Shown here: piece after piece, positions 15,001 through 21,096 of the stretch
Layout: each line of letters starts with the position of its first letter
Position numbering within the stretch: position 1 is the first letter of the stretch
Virus record (IMG/VR): IMGVR_UViG_3300013130_001731
Location: 1 to 21,918 of that record
Reading direction: 5' to 3' (one strand)
From: a virus
Length of the DNA: 21,918 nt
Position numbers and translations under genes: made by a program
The notes under the pieces: model-generated
What the model saw: the letters and a program-made list of their open reading frames with translations, nothing else
What the model was told of the DNA's origin: nothing
The model's database searches: none

Positions 15001-15380
15001 AGGATTTTCCGGCTCTTACACTCTAGCTTAAACCCGTTCATTGGGAAGTTGGCGTAGAAGTCAATGCCTGCCCCTACTTTGGGTTCGTTCTCATAATAAA
15101 ATCTGGCCCACTGGTAGGTTTCTTTTCGCTTGGCAGGAATTTGCCAGTTTTGTGGCGTGTGAATGGGGGAGAAGAACGCGGGTTGGGTTTGTGTTACAGA
15201 AGCTCCCGATCCCATATACTGTGCGTACTTGGTAATCGGAACATAGGCAGTGTCGCTATGAGCGTATTTGCTTCTGGACTTGAGGCCGGAAGTTGTATAT
15301 CCTCCATTTGCGTTAACCACACGTTGCCGGTTGGTCGCGCTTCGGTCAGGCAAAATCATTCTGATTTGGCGAATGGGCAT
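12021..15380 (-). CDS. Portal protein with intein and C-terminal Vsr/DUF559-like nuclease
   Basis: A 1119-aa precursor (768 aa after splicing) starting at 15380 behind AGGGAAAGGA. Residues 60-352 and 704-850 fit a large-phage portal: NEPKVGAGIDFYANFPMNGF (about 98-117), a Cys cluster (C164, C167, C182, H184) before IRVLNPDFVVVQDSM, SPYGTYGISLIRRLF, and IMTANWIVAERLILP. An intein occupies residues 353-703. After a helical C-terminal portal segment (EELDLDYDTEIQRLREEQQM) comes a Gly/Met/Pro linker (about 857-930), then a domain (958-1066) with FLIDFAYP, VGVEADGNVWHQ and GWRILRF, the signature of the Vsr/DUF559 branch of the PD-(D/E)xK nucleases. The portal forms the dodecameric DNA gate of the head and binds the terminase. 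A nuclease fused to it is unusual. The frame is continuous through the fusion. Confidence 0.85.
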   Translation of the reverse strand: MPIRQIRMILPDRSATNRQRVVNANGGYTTSGLKSRSKYAHSDTAYVPITKYAQYMGSGASVTQTQPAFFSPIHTPQNWQIPAKRKETYQWARFYYENEPKVGAGIDFYANFPMNGFKLECKSRKILRYYEKLVKKLELNKWLSYISHEYFMLGDVFPFLEIKCPKCGGRGFVKEHGKSEQCNHPDGSFGKIRVLNPDFVVVQDSMIAGEPAYALMPDDELRAIVQRKQPRHIYERLDPKIVELVASGQPIPLSPRCISHLKHNASPYGTYGISLIRRLFTVLAYKTKIMTANWIVAERLILPIRVVKVGDAERPADDAAIADVVSQLAAVANDPNLTIVTHHAFEYEWYGACFPDDDNVQVLTPDGWRTYREVKESDKLATYNANTGKMEFHNYIERYEYDYDSDVYGGLYNFRSKCMNIPVTPNHRMFTRKSLKHNYEIVMSQDMKRHYKFLSQVDWDGATPDVLPYQKIEKLSHLSLDEFLTFAGYFLSEGHIKIESNRGLSEDKKIQAMGITQKSDQPCYGKIENIVRKVYSSYSTHKDERGFVPVNTFIINSVEISRYMAEEFGIGCRGKKIPRWILNLPKKHLQILFDAMMDGDGDSAAMLNGNKFKYTTASKQLGDDVCEIIFRLGFSPKLGFDKGNETKQRGETYRVYWSDIKSINEREVTSIDRIPYAGKVWCFSVPNNLLIVRFHGRPFIVGNTGKIHNLTQELEQLGKEILDGMMLNQALLNGEMAGYNSAQVGVESLIRRLENWRNILKEWVEAYIFLPVAMMQGFVDKEESKNSGDTEYIYPEIKWNDMRLRDKSNYIQILMQGYDKSFVSAQCILEELDLDYDTEIQRLREEQQMVSATGMMMGQKGGAGGAGGPMGGMGGLGGMGGLGGGGPMGPEGGMAPPVGLGGAPGGAPGGEMMGGMGGATGGVPGGMGATAAAAPKITKRGKNKKQEHAQAPPPRMIKLTKLEQQMYKLLTQLEVPYKLFGQYQVKVPGEERPFLIDFAYPKIGVGVEADGNVWHQRIDSQERDQIRDQKLANVGWRILRFKEDAVTDNPEEVRDMIYKNIVDAAEDYKKAAENSKDNEELIKLAFARTGDKDSPWPEETKIVVKELEGNLGQLILIGT
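12183..12509 (-). other. Vsr/DUF559-like nuclease domain at the portal C-terminus
   Basis: Portal residues 958-1066. The order is a helix (KLEQQMYKLLTQLEVPYKLF), strands QYQVKVP and RPFLIDFAYP with Asp997, then VGVEADGNVWHQ with Glu1008 (or Asp1010) and His1015, then DQIRDQKLANVGWRILRF. This strand-helix order and the D...E-x-D-G-x-x-x-H...D-x-x-x-x-x-x-L-x-x-x-G-W-x-[IV]-L-R-F pattern are characteristic of Vsr-like (very short patch repair) and DUF559 nucleases. Key acidic and His residues are present, so activity is plausible. Confidence 0.8.
12733..12768 (-). repeat. 18-bp tandem repeat in the portal Gly/Met linker
   Basis: CCGAGTCCACCCATGCCA (plus strand) occurs twice without interruption. 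On the coding strand it encodes a repeated GMGGLG unit within a 70-residue Gly/Met/Pro-rich linker (12591-12812). Such repeats expand and contract easily, so linker length may vary between relatives. Confidence 0.85.
13272..14324 (-). other. Intein with LAGLIDADG endonuclease in the portal
   Basis: A 351-aa intein occupies precursor residues 353-703, from CFPDDDNVQVLTPDGW to GRPFIVGN, followed by Thr704. Cys1 is the block A nucleophile, and block B reads VTPNH (a TxxH motif). Dodecapeptide motifs FAGYFLSEG (intein 134-142) and LFDAMMDGDG (240-249) indicate a LAGLIDADG homing endonuclease. Block F is GKVWCFSVPNNLLIVR. The residue before the terminal Asn is Gly and not His, a variant seen in some phage inteins. 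The removal point joins EWYGA to TGKIHNL. The coding sequence is visibly more A+T-rich than the portal sequence on either side, in keeping with separate origin. Confidence 0.92.
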
Positions 15381-15402
15381 GTGAAATTCCTTTCCCTAAA
15401 AA

Positions 15403-17292
15403 CTATACATCCTCCAGGCAGAGAAAGTCACACGCATTTTGTACAGCAATCTGCCTTCGGATTTTATTAATATAATCGTCTTTTGGGGAAGGAGAAGTTT
15501 CGTTTACTTCATCGTCATCCGAAGGATCGGCCATTTGTTTGAACTCATCGCTCATAAAAGTTTCTTTTATTTTGGGCGTTTCGACTTTAATGTGATTGGG
15601 CTTTTCTTTGCGAGCCGCAAGAACATCGAGCTGCCGAATGAAGGTATCGCCGGATTGCTGTCCCTGTGGATCGGGCCCAAGTTTTACCGTACTGGTGTCG
15701 ATGGGATGTGCGTTGTCGTACCCACAGGACGAACACCGGGTTTGGCCTTTGGGTAGAATACTCCCGCAGCCTTGACATTTTTTGATTGTCTCTTTGGGAA
15801 CGTACTTCTTTTTAGGGTGCATCGGGTCTTCCGATAGCGGTTGGATAGGCTCTATCGGGGAAAAGGGTTTAATTTGGGCTTCCGCTCTCTTTTTTTTTTT
15901 AGAGCAGGAGAGAACCAGGTTGACTCCCGTTTCCGATTTTTTGCCGTGTTGTTTCTCATATTCTTCTGCCACTTCTTGCTTAGCACCGAACCAGGATTCG
16001 ACCGAACCATCCATGTCCTCCGCATTGTGATGGTCTTTGACGGGAGTCAGGGGGTCGGTTCCACCGTAAGAAGATGGGTTGTGTTTGGTACGAGCTTCTT
16101 TGTCGTCAGCTTCTTTGGTAGTTTCCGACGCTACTTTTACTTCCGGATTTTTCTGATCGTCTTCTGTCCAATCAAACGGGGCGAGGTCTTTTTCTTCCTC
16201 AGCTCGTTTTGCTTGCATCCGCGATTCCATACTCCCGTATTCAGGTAGCCGGGGTTTCCGTTTCTGGCCCGGTTTCAGTTGGTAGTTGTTTTGTTCCGGG
16301 ATATTTTTGTCCACCTCAAACCGTTTCTGGATATATCCACCGACCCAGTTCCCGTCCTTGTCGCGGTATGGCTGGGAATACTTGTCCATAATGGTGTTGC
16401 GCCAGATAGATTCCCAGTCGATGTTCCAAATATCTCCCACTTGTAACCCAAAGCCTTTGTTGCGTTCTACCAAATGCCAGTCGGAAATCGGTTGGCGGGA
16501 GAATGGGTCAACGCGAACCTGGCCTGGACCCCACATAATCGTGTTCTGGAGGGTCTGATGCTGGGCGTACTTTTTTAGATTGAATTTTTTACCAGAGACC
16601 GAGGCTTTGGCAGATTTCTCAATCGCCGCATTGGTCTCTTCAACTATCTTTTTAATTTCTGTGTTCATGGACCCACCTTTACTGAAAGTAGCAGGAATCT
16701 CTAGCTCATTTTGGGCTACATCCCCCGAAAGCACTTCAAAGAAATTGGCAACCTCTTTCCATTTGTCCGTTTCGGTCATTCCGGTCTCGTAGTAGCGATA
16801 CAGGAACTCAGCCAGGGCATTTTTACCAGCTTCGCCCGAAACATGATCATACAATTGGTCCTTAGCCGTCTGCTCATCCACTTGGTCCAGCCATTGCTTG
16901 AGTTGGCCTGGATCTTGAAATTGCTGGGCTACAGGCGATGCCGGGTTCTCCGTCGTTTCTTGGGACGGCATGTCCAATCTTGGGTCCGTCCCTAACTCGT
17001 CCACCATCGGGCCATCCATCATCTGGGCTTTACGAAGGTTAAAAACCTTACGCGATGCCGCTGCCCCCATTCCCACTTGTTGGCTTTGTTCCATCGATTG
17101 GCCGTAGCCCTGGGCCTGTTGGGCGACGTTCTTTACCTCTTCCATGAGCTGGTCCCCAATCTGGGCTTGCTGTGATAACTGTTGAGCCATTTCCACGATC
17201 TCGTCGGGGTTGTCTGGCACCTTCATGCCATTCGTCTGAATGAGTTGAATGGCACTGGCGATTTGTTGAGGATCATAAGCACCAATTGGCAT
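15403..17292 (-). CDS. Unknown virion-module protein with zinc ribbon, 629 aa
   Basis: Starts at the ATG at 17292, whose A is shared with the upstream TAA (TAATG), and ends 22 bases before the portal start. The N-terminal 75 residues are Gln-rich and helical. FNLRKAQ (84-90) and KKFNLKKYAQ (235-244) are two forms of the motif shared across the block. Between them is a folded helical segment (QLKQWLDQVDE...LAEFLYRYYETGMTETDKWK). Residues 250-345 are aromatic and probably folded (IMWGPGQVRVDPFSRQP, DIWNIDWESIWRNTIMDKYS). The rest is charged and disordered, with a zinc ribbon C506-x2-C509...C520-x2-C523. A run of eleven A encodes Lys465-468; slippage there would remove the zinc ribbon. The position just before the portal suggests a portal-associated, terminase-related or internal-head protein. 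No family is recognised. Confidence 0.7.
   Translation of the reverse strand: MPIGAYDPQQIASAIQLIQTNGMKVPDNPDEIVEMAQQLSQQAQIGDQLMEEVKNVAQQAQGYGQSMEQSQQVGMGAAASRKVFNLRKAQMMDGPMVDELGTDPRLDMPSQETTENPASPVAQQFQDPGQLKQWLDQVDEQTAKDQLYDHVSGEAGKNALAEFLYRYYETGMTETDKWKEVANFFEVLSGDVAQNELEIPATFSKGGSMNTEIKKIVEETNAAIEKSAKASVSGKKFNLKKYAQHQTLQNTIMWGPGQVRVDPFSRQPISDWHLVERNKGFGLQVGDIWNIDWESIWRNTIMDKYSQPYRDKDGNWVGGYIQKRFEVDKNIPEQNNYQLKPGQKRKPRLPEYGSMESRMQAKRAEEEKDLAPFDWTEDDQKNPEVKVASETTKEADDKEARTKHNPSSYGGTDPLTPVKDHHNAEDMDGSVESWFGAKQEVAEEYEKQHGKKSETGVNLVLSCSKKKKRAEAQIKPFSPIEPIQPLSEDPMHPKKKYVPKETIKKCQGCGSILPKGQTRCSSCGYDNAHPIDTSTVKLGPDPQGQQSGDTFIRQLDVLAARKEKPNHIKVETPKIKETFMSDEFKQMADPSDDDEVNETSPSPKDDYINKIRRQIAVQNACDFLCLEDV
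15890..15900 (-). repeat. Homopolymer tract of eleven A (coding strand)
   Basis: Eleven consecutive A encode KKKK followed by R within the 629-aa gene. Reading one base more leads to a stop after about KKKKESGSPN; reading one base fewer leads to a stop about fifteen codons on. Tracts of nine or more A often cause transcriptional slippage in bacteria and are also error-prone in sequencing. The frame is intact as given. Confidence 0.9.
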
Positions 17293-17936
17293 TACTTTTC
17301 TTGCTCCGTAATCGCATCAAACAATCGGTTCACCACATCCTTTGAACTAAAACTTCGTCCGCTGTTTTTCCAGGACGTATCTTTCTGGTTGCGACGCGCC
17401 TCATTTTCTTCGCTGACTTTTTCACCGGCTGTCTTTTCCGGAATTCGCTCGTAATCGCCCTGATCGAAGATACTCATGCCCTGTTGCGGAAGATTGAATT
17501 TCGAACCTCCCAAAGGAGAAAGAGACGAAACGCTTGCACTGGAAGCTTTTCGCTGATCAGTGGACTGCAATTTTTCCACCAAATCATCCATTCGTTGTTT
17601 TTCAGCAATACGTTTGTTCTCCGCAACACGCTCTTTTTCTTGTCGTGTTTGGGATTGAGTGTCAGGGATATTCTTGGGGGCCGAATCCCAGATGGAGTTG
17701 CCGGTAACGCTTTTGATCTGCTTGGACGGCCCGCCAATGTCGCTTACAGTGCCCGTCCGGGCGGAGGCAACGGATTTGGACGAAGCCATCGTGTCGTGAT
17801 GATCGAGCTTGCGGGACTTCATGTCCTCGGGGGTTACTTCCTGTTTGCCGGATGCCTTTTTTTCTTCGGGCTTGATTTCATCGGGCTGGTCAAAAAGGAA
17901 GTTGATTGTATGCTGGTCTGACATTTTCTGGATCAT
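17292..17936 (-). CDS. Unknown, mostly disordered virion-module protein, 214 aa
   Basis: The ATG at 17936 shares its A with the upstream stop (TAATG), with GGAGA placed in the end of the upstream gene, so translation is coupled; the next gene is joined by the same overlap. The protein is polar and low in hydrophobic residues. It has a helical, highly charged segment (RQEKERVAENKRIAEKQRMD, about 98-117) that may form a coiled coil, a Ser-rich stretch (KASSASVSSLSPLGGSKFNL) with a KFNL sequence like those in neighbouring proteins, and a C-terminal helix ending FDAITEQEK. The I-T-E near its end resembles the motifs of the protease polyprotein. No catalytic motif or known family is recognised. 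The context suggests a small core, scaffold or assembly protein. Confidence 0.7.
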   Translation of the reverse strand: MIQKMSDQHTINFLFDQPDEIKPEEKKASGKQEVTPEDMKSRKLDHHDTMASSKSVASARTGTVSDIGGPSKQIKSVTGNSIWDSAPKNIPDTQSQTRQEKERVAENKRIAEKQRMDDLVEKLQSTDQRKASSASVSSLSPLGGSKFNLPQQGMSIFDQGDYERIPEKTAGEKVSEENEARRNQKDTSWKNSGRSFSSKDVVNRLFDAITEQEK

Positions 17937-18724
17937 TATTTGTCTCCGTGAACGATCTTATAGAGTTGGTCGATGAGGCCCGACGATTTGGAACTTTTAA
18001 TCATCTCATGGATGGTTTCCGCTTTACGAGGAGCCTTCTTCTCGGTCACCCCGCCCTGTTGTTTTTTACCGCTCGCTGGAGCCCCGTAGACCGCCTCAAG
18101 GTTATCTTGTTGCATCCCGTTTGCTTCTTCCATAGCTTTTTCGGCAGCAAGGTTTGCAGAAGTAAAATCAATAATCCATTTGCCCGCGTCGTTTTTAGCC
18201 CCGTTGAAATGGAGCCCGAACGACTTCTCTACGCCACCAACCATATCTTTAAGCTCGGAATCGGAAAGCGCCTGGGCATTCCCATAGTGCTTGTCCGGTA
18301 TGATTACCTGAACGGTTTTTGTCCCATCGGAGGTAATCTCAATCCTGGCCATCTGGTCTTTGAACTCCATCAGGCGACGGCCGGGATATCCCAATCCTTC
18401 CAGTTTCTTAAAAACGAACTCTTTAATACCATGTTGAGGACTGGACTCTTCTTTGGCTGGGAGCTGCTGGCCATCATCCGCCCCGGCGGATTCGGTTTCC
18501 GTTTGGTCGGGCTCATTGGGCTGGGTAAAAACGTGTTTTACCATTTCGTCACGGTCATCAGGGGAAAGACCTGGTGTTTTCGCCATGTCCAACCCCTGAT
18601 CCAACTGTGACTTCTCTTCCTGTCCAGACTGAGAGCTGTAGGAATCGCCATAGCCTTGAGCCAATGGGTTCGTATATTGCTGTGCTACCATTAACCGAGC
18701 TTTACCAGCAGGCACAAGTGGCAT
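17936..18724 (-). CDS. Unknown virion-module protein, 262 aa
   Basis: The ATG at 18724 has AGGAGA six bases upstream. The N-terminal 95 residues are Gln/Ser/Asp-rich and disordered and contain LMVAQQY (11-17), a form of the AQ motif of this block. Residues about 98-200 look like one small alpha/beta domain: HGIKEFVFKKLEGLGYPGRR, then RIEITSDGTKTVQVIIPD (alternating strands), then helices and GKWIIDFTSANLAAEKAMEE. The C-terminus has a Lys-rich linker and a final amphipathic helix (IHEMIKSSKSSGLIDQLYKI). No signal peptide, membrane segment or catalytic motif is visible. Coupled by overlap to the 214-aa gene. The family is not recognised; a structural or assembly role is inferred from context only. 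Confidence 0.7.
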   Translation of the reverse strand: MPLVPAGKARLMVAQQYTNPLAQGYGDSYSSQSGQEEKSQLDQGLDMAKTPGLSPDDRDEMVKHVFTQPNEPDQTETESAGADDGQQLPAKEESSPQHGIKEFVFKKLEGLGYPGRRLMEFKDQMARIEITSDGTKTVQVIIPDKHYGNAQALSDSELKDMVGGVEKSFGLHFNGAKNDAGKWIIDFTSANLAAEKAMEEANGMQQDNLEAVYGAPASGKKQQGGVTEKKAPRKAETIHEMIKSSKSSGLIDQLYKIVHGDK

Positions 18725-18755
18725 AGTTATCTCCTATGACTGAATTATAGGGAAC

Positions 18756-19310
18756 TTATCGTTTTGCGAACATGAGATCGACGTATTCAGCAGGATAAAC
18801 TTTTTTCCACTCGTCCATTTTGGCCTTGCGTTCGGATTCATCGGTCAGGTTACTGATTTTGATGAACTTGAAAACCGATGCGGCTTTGCCACACTGGCAG
18901 GGTTTCTTTTCTTCGGCTTTCGCGTCGGATTTTTTATCTTCTTCGGCTTTCGGATCCTGCATGTTGTTATTCTTCTTCTCGCCTTCCCATTCCGGCTGAC
19001 CGCTCGACGGGGCTTCGGTTTTCTCGGTCTTGTTTTCTTTGACCGTGGCCTTTACCACATCGTCTTTCTTTTCGGTCGCGGATGGCTTTACCGATTCACC
19101 CTTCTGGTGAAGAGGCTCAGGATCCAACTGTCCGCTGGACGGAGCTTCGTCGGCTTCTTTTTCGGCAACCTTGACCTCGGGCTCAACTACCGCAGCGGTT
19201 TTAACAACCGGAGCACTGGCAGCAGCCTTTTTCTGGAGGTGGTCTTCGACGATTTCTTTCAGCGTCCGTCGAGGTTTCCCTGTTGGAATTCTGTTCGTGA
19301 TCAATTGCAT
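18756..19310 (-). CDS. Unknown Lys/Glu-rich protein with conserved-looking C-terminus, 184 aa
   Basis: The ATG at 19310 follows AAGGAG. A short basic N-terminus (NRIPTGKPRRTLKEIVEDHL) leads into about 110 residues of Ala/Lys/Glu/Pro-rich disorder, with two copies of EAPSSGQ (EAPSSGQLDPEPL and EAPSSGQPEWEGE). A CQC pair is followed by a compact C-terminal domain (KAASVFKFIKISNLTDESER, then KMDEWKKVYPAEYVDLMFAK). The long charged linker between two short ordered ends fits a scaffold-type or tether protein. The 57-base gap before it contains its ribosome site and an A+T-rich stretch with no convincing promoter. No family is recognised. Confidence 0.7.
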   Translation of the reverse strand: MQLITNRIPTGKPRRTLKEIVEDHLQKKAAASAPVVKTAAVVEPEVKVAEKEADEAPSSGQLDPEPLHQKGESVKPSATEKKDDVVKATVKENKTEKTEAPSSGQPEWEGEKKNNNMQDPKAEEDKKSDAKAEEKKPCQCGKAASVFKFIKISNLTDESERKAKMDEWKKVYPAEYVDLMFAKR

Positions 19311-19367
19311 TTTCTTTCTCCTTGTAAACTGGAAAAACGATTCATTTTTATCTAATAAGGAAAAACC

Positions 19368-21080
19368 TTAAAAACTCCTTTGTAAAATCCACTGTTTAAC
19401 CGATGCCGCTTTCGCTTCCGGTGCCGGAGGCAGCGTTGCAGGAGTTGTACCTGGTGCTGGAGCCGGAGCTTCTGGAGCCTTGCCCGCTCCGTTCAACTTT
19501 TTTGCGAAAACATTTATGGCTTTGGCGATTTCCTGAATGAGAGCTTTTTGTTGGTCCGTTAACTTACCGATATCGATGTTGGGTTCAACTGTAGGGTTGA
19601 CCAGTATCTTCATAGCGGCGGCTTTCACCGGCTCGCGAATAATGTCGCTTACGGCGGCAATTGTGTTCTCGTCGAGCTGCGGAATATCTGCGGCCGGAGC
19701 TGCGGCCGGAGCTGCGGCCGGAGCGGATGCAGGAGCTGCTGCCGGAGCTGCACCAGGAGCCACACCAGCGGATGGACCTGCACCTTCCTGTCCGAATGGT
19801 CCTTCTTGGGGCACCGCCCGGCCAGAACGAATGTAATCTATAGCTTTAACAAGAGACTGGAGCGGCATAATAAGGTCGGTAGCCGGTAACTTTGCTCCTT
19901 TGCTCCACCACTGATGGTGAGCTGCGACATAATTATGCACAGCATCCGTTGCCTGGTCAACCATCTGTATAGTGCTTTTGTCCTTCGTTTGCTGTCGTTC
20001 ATTTGTCAGTTGATTTCCTATTTGGCTAAGATTTGCATAGAAGCGGTTGTAAATCGCTTTGAAAAGCTGTTCAGGGGTCCGCTGCGGCATTTTGGGAGCT
20101 GTGGCTGGTTTTTTCGATACAGGTGCTTTCTGATTTTGGTTCTGAGCGGCTGCGTCGCCTTTAAAATCGAACATCTGCTGCGTCACGCCACCGTTTTGTA
20201 GAGTCAGGGGGTTGTCTTTTTTGCCCCAATTTTGGAGGGTTTCTACACTTCCAGGAGCTTTACTGATTTGGTCATAGACTTCGCCCGCGTATTTGATGAA
20301 TTCGGCGTAGTTGAAAGCATTTTTGCCTTTACCTTTCGCCGGTACGGGTATCCGTTGCATCCGGTTTACCATATTCATAACCGTCCAAGCAAGATTTTTA
20401 AGTTCGCCCAGACTGTCCATAACACGCTGTTTGATATTCGATGCGGAGTTTTGCCCCCACGTAAAAGGGTTCCACCACCGACTTCCCGGCTTCAATGCCG
20501 TTTTCAATAGTTCATCCGATGCTGACGCAATTTTTTCTGCGAGCTCTTTCTGTCCGGAACTGGCAACCTGGCTAGAAAGGGAAACCAAGTCAACCGCCGC
20601 ATCAACCGCTGCGTGGCGAAATCGAGAGCCGCCTTCTTCCATCGTAATGTAAACTGCATTCTCAAAAGGGATACCTCTCGCAACTTTTTCATGGACGGCG
20701 TTGTTGAAGAACTCGCGTTCCTGATCAATCCACGCCTGTGTCTCTAAGTCGCCCGATGCCATCTTCAACATCTCCACATCTTCTCCCGCGTACTTGTCCC
20801 ATTTACTGTCATTTTCATTAATGGAAGCGAGATACTCTTTGTGACATTCGGACCAGACCTCTTGGGCGGGCATGTTTTTGTTCTCGGTTCGCTTGGTGCG
20901 ATAACAGTTATCCCAGCACCGCCGGTTCCGAATCCAATAGCCCTGAATACCTACATACTGTGCGGTTTTGAGGCCAAGGATGTTATTCATGATTTGGGTA
21001 GTTCGGTCGGCCTGTTTGGACATCCCCAACTTTTCCAAGCTGTCACCAATGTCTTTGAGACGGATTAAAATTTGGTCCAT
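19368..21080 (-). CDS. Unknown large virion-module protein, 570 aa
   Basis: The ATG at 21080 has GGGAA just upstream and lies 16 bases after the WYL-like gene. The N-terminus (LKDIGDSLEKLGMSKQADRT) is a helical segment of a kind seen at the start of many environmental phage proteins, followed by LKTAQY (37-42). A Cys motif, RRCWDNCYRTKR...WSECHKEYL (about 53-83), may bind metal. The region 90-200 is helical (DLETQAWIDQEREFFNNAVH; then HAAVDAAVDLVSLSSQVASS). The middle holds WWNPFTWG and further helices. A Gln/Pro linker (about 305-335) and an Ala/Pro/Gly linker (about 430-460) separate helical domains, the last being about 465-535. The C-terminus is Pro/Ala-rich. No signal peptide or membrane helix is seen. 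The modular helical build suits a structural or internal-head protein. No family is recognised. Confidence 0.7.
   Translation of the reverse strand: MDQILIRLKDIGDSLEKLGMSKQADRTTQIMNNILGLKTAQYVGIQGYWIRNRRCWDNCYRTKRTENKNMPAQEVWSECHKEYLASINENDSKWDKYAGEDVEMLKMASGDLETQAWIDQEREFFNNAVHEKVARGIPFENAVYITMEEGGSRFRHAAVDAAVDLVSLSSQVASSGQKELAEKIASASDELLKTALKPGSRWWNPFTWGQNSASNIKQRVMDSLGELKNLAWTVMNMVNRMQRIPVPAKGKGKNAFNYAEFIKYAGEVYDQISKAPGSVETLQNWGKKDNPLTLQNGGVTQQMFDFKGDAAAQNQNQKAPVSKKPATAPKMPQRTPEQLFKAIYNRFYANLSQIGNQLTNERQQTKDKSTIQMVDQATDAVHNYVAAHHQWWSKGAKLPATDLIMPLQSLVKAIDYIRSGRAVPQEGPFGQEGAGPSAGVAPGAAPAAAPASAPAAAPAAAPAADIPQLDENTIAAVSDIIREPVKAAAMKILVNPTVEPNIDIGKLTDQQKALIQEIAKAINVFAKKLNGAGKAPEAPAPAPGTTPATLPPAPEAKAASVKQWILQRSF
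19690..19725 (-). repeat. 12-bp tandem repeat coding for an Ala/Pro linker
   Basis: Three consecutive units of GCGGCCGGAGCT (last base differs in the third) lie in the gene of the 570-aa protein and encode an Ala-Pro-Ala-Ala repeat. Degenerate copies continue to about 19760. This is a flexible linker that probably changes length by slippage. Confidence 0.85.
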
Positions 21081-21096
21081 TTGATTTCCCTTTGAA

